Shown: piece after piece, positions 10,660 to 18,106 of the stretch
How the letters are laid out: the number at the start of each line of letters is the position of its first letter
Position numbering within the stretch: position 1 is the stretch's first letter
Origin: Pegea sp. RAD2-039
Lineage: Eukaryota > Chordata > Thaliacea > Salpida > Salpidae
Direction of reading: 5' to 3'
Length of the DNA: 64,000 nt
Assembly: GCA_034620365.1 (NCBI GenBank)
Contig: JAQGEQ010000110.1
Coordinates: 124,001-188,000, forward strand
Made by a program: the position numbers and the translations under genes
The notes under the pieces: model-generated
What the model saw: only the letters and a program-made list of their open reading frames with translations
The model's database searches: none
Told to the model about the DNA's origin: nothing

Positions 10660-12826
10660 TCATAGACCGCCAGAGTCGACGATCTCTTTGAGTGAGTGTT
10701 CCATGACGTGTGACATGAAGACACTATCCAAATCCACTTCATCCTTTGATGACGTCACGAGATCGCTATCAGTAGTGACGTCACCATCGACAGTAACGGA
10801 GAAGCCACAAACTCGACAAACGCGAGTTCTTTCGACGAAGCGAACTTTGACAAGAGTTTTGACACAATTTCGAAACAGCACTGGCATGTTAATCTGCATA
10901 GCAACGATTACATCATAAGTTCGGTTGCTAGGCAGCAATAGAAATTACAAACCTTAGTTGGTGACGTCATAATCGCATTTTTAGCAGGCTTGCTGTTGAC
11001 GTCATTAAAGCGTCCACTAGAGGCGCTGTTTTTGACAGAAGGCGAAATTGTTCGGTCGCTGTCGGATAGCTGCGCGAGAACGATGACGTCATCATCGCCA
11101 CCAGCATTAAATGAGGCTCTTGTGACGTCAGATAGCATAATGAGTTGGTCACCGCAATTAGCAACTACAGGTGACGACACGTGGTTGCTGTTAGCAACGG
11201 AGTTGTTTGGCTCGTCGTTAGGTGCGCGTCGAAGTGACCCGTTCCGCTTTGTTGCGTTCTTTGCTGTTGTGACGTCAGCAACGCGCGAGGTTTCCGCCGT
11301 TGAAACCGAAGATTTCGAAATTCTGAAATCGAAAAAAAACGCAATAAAATCGATAAATCGTTGATGACGTCAGCACGCAGCTCTTGTGACGTCATTGATA
11401 AATATTGATCGAGCAAACAGCGAGATGATGCTCAACTAAAGCACGACAAAATAACGCGATAAAAACAGTGACGTCACAGCAGTAGCTAAGAAGGTAATGA
11501 TGACGTGATTGAGACTAACCTGGAGCTGAGAGTAGGATCAGAAGAAGATTTGCGTCCCAGATCAGATCTGCTGGAAGCAAGTCGCGATGCCAACAACAAA
11601 CTACTTTTGGTCAGATCGCTGGTTGCCATAGAAACTGGTGTTTTGGCGCCATTTTGTTGGTTGCTATCACGTGACCTTCTTGCTTCGTCAGCTTCACTGT
11701 TCAATTTGGCGATCTTGGAAGCGAGGTCACTTCCAGCGTTGCTCCTAGCAACACGCGATCGCTTTAAACGCTGTGATGACATCGGTGATGACGTGGCACG
11801 CAGCTGACTGGCAACCGATGACATCTTCTTGCGTGAATCTGATGACGTCACATGATCACATGATTGGTGATGACGTCATGTGGGCAACTTACTTGTGACT
11901 GTAGTAGGGGCGGGAACAGGGTCTTCCTTTTCAGTCTTCACTTTGATCTGAGACACATCCAGATGAGGTGATGACGTCATTTGGGCCGCGATGGCCTGCG
12001 CGTTGCTAGTGATCGTGTCTAAGAGGAGGTTGGAGTCTGAAGTGGTAGGGAGTCGACCAGCTATCAGTGGAAAACTAATTGCTGCAAACTGTGAAATGAC
12101 GAGATGAGAAGGTTGTCATGGTGACGACCAATTGCTACTGACCGGGTTATTTCGTCCCATGGCAATATTGGCCATAGCAGTTGTGGCCCATTCACCAGAT
12201 CCATAATATTCAGAAGAAAATATCGATGACGGAAGAGTTCCATTCGACGCGACGCTATTCGGGGAATCCCCTCCATCGCAATCAACCCCTTCCGCTGAAT
12301 CTACAATTTGCAAATGAGAAGCAACGAGAAGCGATGACGTCATCAACTTACTTGATCGACTTTCCGTGAAGCTTCGACCATTCGACTTTTTATCGTCATC
12401 TGTAAAAACGATATTTATGACGTCAATACATCGAAATGATGACGTCATCAACTCACTATTGTTGGGCGGAGATTGGCTTCGACGTTTCGCGATTGACGGT
12501 GACGTCATACTCGCCATCTTTGCTTTAACATTAGTAGCAGTTGTTATTGACGACGATGACGTCACGCCGAGGTGCTTAGCAACCAGCTCGCTGTCGAAAT
12601 CATTCTGTTGCTTCATCATCTCAATTTTCTCGGCATATGTAAATGCGCGTGTGGCATAGGGCCGGGCTAGCGGTCCACTAAATGTGGTCGGGTGCCCACT
12701 GTTCGATTCCCAAGCCTGTTAACAACATGTATAAAGTTACAGAAGGTCTAAATGGAAGAAAAGGGGCGAAAAGACGCGCGCGTTACCAACCGAATTCGTA
12801 TCTCGCTTTCTCATTTGTGTCTTCAT
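10660..12826 (-). CDS. Unknown gene B: Ser-rich protein with atypical C-terminal zinc finger
   Basis: Eight coding exons on the minus strand, 5' to 3': 12826-12787, 12666-12457, 12399-12352, 12300-12139, 12060-11893, 11838-11520, 11322-10953 and 10893-10660. They total 1551 nt, a 516-aa protein, with all phases closing. I do not recognise the family. The N-terminus has a conserved-looking block (RPYATRAFTYAEKIEMMKQQ, then NDFDSELVAKHLG). The middle is Ser/Asn/Arg-rich with a VKTEKED segment resembling a sumoylation site. The C-terminus has CRVCGF and later SHVMEH, a C2H2-type pair with an unusually long spacer. Introns are 51-197 nt and several carry TGACGTCA. The stop TGA is itself part of a TGACGTCA. 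It is probably nuclear. The start ATG follows a T-rich acceptor-like tract; an upstream non-coding exon is possible. Confidence 0.75.
11014..11027 (+). promoter_or_regulatory. CTCF-like motif inside exon 7 of gene B
   Basis: CCACTAGAGGCGCT resembles the CTCF core, with one base fewer in the G run. It encodes part of an ASSG segment on the opposite strand, so selection on the protein could explain it. Confidence 0.2.
11622..11635 (+). promoter_or_regulatory. RFX X-box-like motif in gene B exon 6
   Basis: GTTGCCATAGAAAC fits the X-box consensus GTTNCCATNGNAAC. On the coding strand it encodes VSMAT. A second, weaker X-box-like sequence, GTTGTCATGGTGAC, lies at 12112-12125 in intron 4 of the same gene. 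Confidence 0.35.
12667..12745 (+). mobile_element. tRNA-like fragment (possible SINE remnant) in intron 1 of gene B
   Basis: On the plus strand, a box-A-like GGCTAGCGGTCC is followed about 40 bp later by a box-B-like TGTTCGATTCCCA. The T-arm stem does not pair well, so it is not an intact tRNA. The box-A side overlaps the splice acceptor of gene B exon 2, so a SINE could have contributed this splice site. Confidence 0.3.
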
Positions 12827-13330
12827 TTCCAAAACTCAAAAAAAATTCAAAAAAATTTGCCTCAAAATTAAAAAGTTTCAAAAAAATCTGAAAAGAAAAC
12901 AAAATGAAACAACAGAAGATGACGTCATCAAACGCGCTATCGCGGTAATTGCGCCAGAGCTGTTACTTCTAACTTCACAGCAGAAAAATGAGAAAAAAAC
13001 GCAAAGAAGATCCATTATAACGTGACTGAAGTGCGTCATGATGACGTCAGTGAGCAGATCGGTTGCTAAGCAACGCGCACGCACGCGTGTGTGCGAGTTG
13101 GTTGTTGAGGGTAGCAAGTGTTGATACAAGTAAAAGTCAAACAAATGACGACACAACATACGCTACTACCATCACGTGACGGGCTGTGTATGTGCTGACG
13201 TCATAACCGTCAAAGTTTGAAAAAAATTACTGATTGATGAGTCATATGGATGACGTCATAGTGTGAAAATTTCGGTATGACGTCATCGAGTGACAGGCGG
13301 TTACGTCATTGCACGATAAAAGCTTTAGGC
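12827..13330 (-). promoter_or_regulatory. Putative promoter/5' region of gene B
   Basis: About 500 bp upstream of the gene B start hold TGACGTCA at 12920, 13042, 13196, 13251 and 13278. A perfect inverted-repeat X-box lies at 13062-13074, an E-box (CACGTG) near 13173 and a TTTTCTTTTCAG acceptor-like sequence near 12886. No strong TATA box is evident. That this is the promoter is an inference from position and motif density. Confidence 0.45.
13062..13074. promoter_or_regulatory. Perfect palindromic X-box (RFX-type)
   Basis: GTTGCTAAGCAAC is an ideal inverted-repeat RFX site. It starts 13 bp after the end of a TGACGTCA (13042-13049). RFX and CREB sites side by side are a known composite arrangement in vertebrate MHC class II promoters; a functional parallel here is speculative. 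Confidence 0.5.
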
Positions 13331-13893
13331 TATTGAGTTGGAATTGAAAAAAACAAATGAAAATAGATTTAAGTAAATAAATAAATTTTGAAAAAGTTTT
13401 TTTGCAAGAAATTATTTGGTAACAATTTTGTAAAAAGCTAACTTCTTAAAAAGCCATTTTAGTCCATTTATCTACTATATTAGAAAGCATTTTAAAAAAC
13501 ACTCAAGAAACCATCGCCTTATCTAACTACCATCTCTAAAAACATTTGAAAACCATCTCTAAAACCATCTAACTACCACTTGGTCAAAAGTGGCTTTTAC
13601 AAACGAAACTTTAACCATCTAAGAAATTATTTCAAAACCATCTTTACTGGTGATTTATCTACAAACTATCTAACCATCTAACTACCATCTTGATGGCAAT
13701 CTAACAAATAATCTTGTCCTTATCAGCAACCACATAATCAACAACCATCTCATCAACAACCATCTCATCAGCAACCATCTCATCAGCAACCATCTCATCA
13801 ACAACCATCTCATCAACAACCATCTTGCCATCTGCACCTTCTACTAAAACTCATGCTAACTAACTCGCGTCTTGCTAGCCATCTAGCTGTAGA
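13331..13893. repeat. ACCATCT-rich low-complexity tract with a 15-bp minisatellite
   Basis: Repeated ACCATCT-type words appear from about 13500. From 13741 to 13830 there are six head-to-tail copies of a 15-bp unit (ACAACCATCTCATCA, with A/G variation at the first base); the last is degenerate, and a diverged seventh precedes them. No coding function is evident: no open frame here has supporting splice signals. Confidence 0.85.
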
Positions 13894-15300
13894 TGACGTC
13901 ATCATCTGACGAACGCGTCACGAGTTGTGGCACTGAGTGGCAAGCAAGCAAGTGAGTGAGCAAGTAGATGAAGAAGTTTCCATCGCGCGCTAATGACGTC
14001 ATCCCCCCACGGGTTCATCTCAGCCACGTCATCCAAGTAAAAAAGAAGCCAGCCAGCCAGCAAACCACCGCCATCAGCTTGTGATTGGTTGAGCGTTGAT
14101 GACGTCAGTAAACGCGCGATGTAAAAGAGCAAAGTTGTTTCTCTTCCAAGTAAACGAGCAGTGGCGGTTGTGACGTCATTTCCGGTTTGTTTCTTGGTGA
14201 CGTGAATAACGATCGATAGAAAGTTCAGTCAGCTTCTCTGCAAATCGCGATGCTTCGATGACGTCACGAGAGAAAGTCCCTGAAGATTTCTTGAATCATG
14301 TCGAGTTTATCGCGCTAAATGACGTCATTATCACCAGTGACGTCATTGTTTGACCAATTAATAGTCGTATGACGTCATCTGTTTACTTCGATGATGACGT
14401 AATTATCTTGGAGAAGTGTCCGCCTTCGCGCCTTTTCTATTTTCATCGATTGAAAATAAAAAAATTCAAAAACTGAAGATGAGAAAAAAAAAAGTGGAAA
14501 AAAACAAACGCGGTCACGCTTCACTGCGCATGACGTCACAATAGCGCGGTTACGTAAGTGTGACGAAAGCAGAAGCAATTTGAGCTATTTAGATATTTTT
14601 CTTTCACTTCTAAGCTCGCTGACGTCATCACCATATTTGCACAACAACATATGACGTCACAGGTGTGATTGGGGCAAAAAAGCAATTACGTAATCGAGTT
14701 TGATAGAGATGACGTAATTTTTCAACAGCTCAAAGTAATGGGCCAATGATAGATCCGTTCCGCTTCAATGCACACGAGAAGAGATTTCAAGAATGTCATC
14801 ACGATCAGTTGCGATGACGTCAGCAATTACAGCTTCAAAATTGCTCGAAATATTGAGAAAGTCCAATCGTGAAACGAGAAGAAGATTTGAGAAGGAATCG
14901 GTTACCATAGAAACCGTGGAAAGAAATGGTTGTCATGGAAAGAGGTTGTTGTCATGGAAACTAGCTACCTCCTCAATAATTGATCAAAGCAACCAAGCAA
15001 GCAAGCAACCGATCCAATCCACTTTCTAATTAATCGCATCTACACCACTTCCACTAATTTTAACTTTTTCACAAAGCTCGTCGCTCGATCACCGCTGTAT
15101 GACGTCACACGAGCGCAAATCGATGCTTGTCGCGATGAAGAACGCTGATTGGATGATAATTCGCAGCATTTTGTTTGCTAGTCAACGAGGGTCAACATTT
15201 GCAATTTGTTTGTTCAAAAAAGTAAAAATAACACAAAAGTGATGGATACGCGCGCGTTTCCACACCGATGACGTCACACAACTAACATATGGCGTCATCA
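13894..15300. other. Region between genes A and B, rich in TGACGTCA and X-boxes
   Basis: Fourteen perfect TGACGTCA copies lie between 13894 and 15276. Three X-box-like motifs are at 14901-14961, and CCAAT sequences are present. I found no exon with splice sites on either strand. The open frames at 13902-14132 (minus), 14793-15029 (plus) and elsewhere arise partly from repeated palindromes. This may be the 3' end of gene A plus an extended regulatory region. Confidence 0.5.
14901..14961 (+). promoter_or_regulatory. Three RFX X-box-like motifs in 61 bp
   Basis: GTTACCATAGAAAC (14901-14914) matches the X-box consensus at every defined base. GTTGTCATGGAAAG (14929-14942) and GTTGTCATGGAAAC (14948-14961) each differ slightly. 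The even spacing and shared orientation suggest a real site cluster or a local duplication. RFX factors typically drive ciliary and some immune and neural genes. Confidence 0.5.
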
Positions 15301-18106
15301 CTACGCGCAGAATGAGGAATTGAAGAAACGGAGAGTCACCTGGATTGGTGAGTTTGATGATTCTGTGTTGTTAGCGACACGCGTAGCGGAATCGTGTCCA
15401 CACGTCGAATCTACGATGACGTCATCAAGAGGTGGTAGAGGCTGTATTCTATATAAAAGAACAGCTGTAGATGACGTCATCGTCACTTGTTTGTATAACA
15501 GCGATGGCGTCATACCTTCCTGCTGCCGCGGTGGCTATCAGATTGTCGACAACTTGACAAATACCCGCTGAAAATGGAGTGCAGCTGGTTAGTGGTTTAA
15601 TCTCGGCTAGAATCGCGTTTTTCGACCACTAGAGTCGCTGTTGGCAGCTTTACACTGACGTCATTTAGTCATATGACGTTCGATTAAGCAAATGGATTTG
15701 TCACGTGATTTACTATCGAATATTTGTGAGGAAGTTTTGAAGAAAAGCGAGCAACAAACCTTTCTGGAAGGAAGACTTTTCGATACTTGCGTCGCGAAGT
15801 GATACATCTGTCTCTGATGAAACAAAATGTGTCTTTGAGGATGTTGATCAAGGTGAAGTGAAGAGGATCAAGTGGGAAGAGTTGGGACATGATCTTATAG
15901 ATGTAGATGCGGGTTTGAGAACTATTTTGGCTTTTTTACAAATTGTGAACTTCTAAGCAGGCGGCTGTGACGTCAGACTGGTTTTTTAAACAAGAAAGAA
16001 ATGAGCATGACCGAAGATGACGTCATTTACTTCTCGCGAGCCACCAAGCGGTCGAAATGATGCAGACAAGAAAATTGATTTGTTGATAAAAAGAGAAGAG
16101 GAAAAAATAAACAGAAAAATTTGAAAATCTGATCTTAAGAAGGAGATCAGAAATAGAAGTTGATCAATTTCAACTAACTCTGTGAGAAGTCTTTCTTCTT
16201 ATCTTCATCTCCACTTGAATCTGAAGGTCCTAGCATGAAACGAGTCTCTTCGACAGGAACTTCATCACAAGCTAGCTCCACTACTTCCAGATCTGCACGA
16301 GAACACTTGTTATGACGTCATAATTGTTGTTCCAGAAGTGGGTTTCGAGATGAAGATGTCAGCGTTGGTGGAGTTTGGAAAATGCGCAAATTTAAAACCA
16401 CAAAAAAAACTGAATTTAATTTTTAAAAAACACAAAAAGTAAAATAGAAGGATATGCGCCATCTAGCGGCGAAATATAAAAGTGTAGAGCGCCATCTAGT
16501 GGTCAGAGTGAGAATGGAGCGAGATGACGTAATCTTAGTGATTTGAAGCAAATGCATTTTCTAATTCGACGTCATCGAGATGAAAAGTCAATTGACGTCA
16601 CAAACCTTTCATTTGTACGCGTTTGTCAGCAAAACCTGAAAGAGCTTTTTGAGCTAGCTTCGGGTTACTCGACTTCAAAAACAACTGCTCTTCACCGCCA
16701 TCAAGTGTTTGGTCTTCAGTAACAAGAGTGAAGTTAAGAAGAAAGTCTCCGGTTTTACTCTCTAGATGAAGATCAAGTTATTGATGAGGAGACTTTTGTC
16801 AAAATTCAAACCATCATTGATCGATTCATCATCGTCGTCGTCATGATTGCTTGCACTTTGTAGATCGCGATATCGCGCTGTCACCTCGTTACCATCAGCG
16901 TAGATAGCGGTAACCAAGGACATATCATTGTTGAATAACAATTCGATCAGATGACTATCAGCAAACTTACTGACGAATCCTCTCATAATTGCCAAGCAAG
17001 CGAGGATTTGATAATTAGTTAATCCGCTTTTGACAGATGAAACTGATGAACATGTTGTGAGCACGATCATCAAGGTCATATTCAAGTGATTACACACCTG
17101 TAGGCGCTTTATCGCGCGCTGGTGACGTCATACCACCTGTCTCCTTTTCCATTTGTCGTTTAAGAGCTGAATAGGTAAGTTGGAATTGAAGCGAATCAGA
17201 TGTAGACTGAAACATTTGAAGTAGTGAGATGTTTACATCGCAAGCACGTGGTTTGGTGTTTGTATGCCGACAAACACTCACTATCTCAGGTGGTAGTGTT
17301 TCTGCTTTGATAGATGCTAACGACGTTTTGTTGCTCAATAAATTGGCTTTTTGTTGTTCTAGCAGATTGCAATTAGGTGGGAAGACATCGTGGTTTTGAA
17401 TATAAATTTTCTTTCCTGATCTACAAAGAAATAGTTTTGAAAGAATTTGATGATTGATTTGAAATATTCGGTTTCTTTGCAGATGTTTTAGTTTACAAGT
17501 AACCTGTGTATGGTTTTGAGGTGTAGTAAGGCTTGTACTACAGTGACAAAAGTTGCGCGACATATCATGCAGCAGTAAGCTTCGATTCGTCGATGGTTTT
17601 TTGTTATTACGCAATTAGGGTCCTTGGTGGTTGCTAGTTGAAACAAAAAAGTGAATATTTGAGAAATTGTTCGATAGATTTTAAAGGATGTGAAAAGTTC
17701 ACGTCTTTTACGTCAATCAATTTGTTTAAACCATTTCAAGCTCAAAGCTAACTACAAATTTGTAAAATTTATCACAAATTCAATTCTTGGTAAATTAAAC
17801 AATTTTTGAATTATAAATATACTCGTGTACCTTCATTTGATGAACCCCTACTTTTTTTCACTGTACATTCAACACAACCTCTTGATTGAGAAACATACCA
17901 GTAGTAATCAACTTCATATCTATAAGCATCAAAACAAAAATTTTCAAATAATTTAGTGAAATCACAAAACAACAAATTTAAACTTACAGCAACTTGCTCT
18001 CTACTTCACCTGAATGACGTATTATGCAATTAGAGCCTAATGGTTGGTTATCAGTTTGATCAGAAAAATCTGACAACATATACTTTATAGAGTCACCAGA
18101 ATCCAT
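15301..18106 (-). CDS. Unknown gene A: protein with a single C2H2 zinc finger
   Basis: Ten coding exons on the minus strand: 18106-17988, 17919-17831, 17633-17504, 17420-17098, 17042-16812, 16761-16606, 16292-16179, 15813-15760, 15567-15516 and 15448-15301. They total 1416 nt, 471 aa, with all phases closing. I do not recognise the family. Residues about 91-113 form a C2H2-type finger (CMICRATF, then HLKTIH). A preceding Cys pair (CVEC) sits in exon 2. Residues about 288-293 are an Asp run, followed by acidic and Ser-rich segments (SDSSGDEDKKKD). It is probably nuclear. The last exon runs through a possible donor (CAG/GTGACT) to a TAG, so further 3' exons cannot be excluded. The small exons 8 and 9 (54 and 52 nt) are the least certain. 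TGACGTCA is exonic at 17123 and 15417 and intronic at six places. Confidence 0.75.
16456..16502 (-). promoter_or_regulatory. Pair of CTCF-like motifs in a gene A intron
   Basis: GCGCCATCTAGCGG (16456-16469) and GCGCCATCTAGTGG (16489-16502) lie in the same orientation, 33 bp apart. The reverse complement of the second, CCACTAGATGGCGC, fits the metazoan CTCF core well. Both lie in the 313-bp intron between exons 6 and 7 of gene A. A related word, CCACTAGAGTCGCTG, is at 15626-15640. Confidence 0.45.

Larger units (their letters stand above)
10378..17130. repeat. Dense cluster of 47 TGACGTCA palindromes
   Basis: I counted 47 perfect copies of TGACGTCA in about 6.75 kb, against 11 in the other 57 kb. 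Chance predicts roughly 0.1 for a block this size. Many copies extend to GATGACGTCATC. By position: 1 lies downstream of gene B, 19 in gene B (8 intronic, 10 exonic, 1 overlapping the stop codon), 19 between genes B and A, and 8 in gene A (2 exonic, 6 intronic). The 8-mer is the full cAMP-response element bound by CREB/ATF-family bZIP proteins. Density and placement in exons and micro-introns suggest that binding sites alone do not explain it. Near-matches such as TGACGTGA and TGACGTAA are also frequent. Confidence 0.95.

Noticed and set aside
10688..11364. Plus-strand open frames opposite gene B (76 and 124 codons)
   Set aside because: They are shadows of the minus-strand exons. TGACGTCA is a palindrome that is stop-free in two frames on each strand, which keeps opposite frames open.
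13902..14132. Minus-strand 76-codon frame
   Set aside because: Built from simple CTTGCT/GCTGG-type repeats and palindromes; no exon boundaries that fit either neighbour.
14793..15029. Plus-strand 78-codon frame beginning MSSRSVAMTS
   Set aside because: No splice or promoter support, low-information sequence ending in a SNQASKQP run, and overlap with the X-box cluster. It looks like regulatory DNA.
10378..17130. CRISPR array explanation for the regular palindromes
   Set aside because: The repeat is only 8-12 bp, spacing is irregular, and the DNA is eukaryotic with introns.
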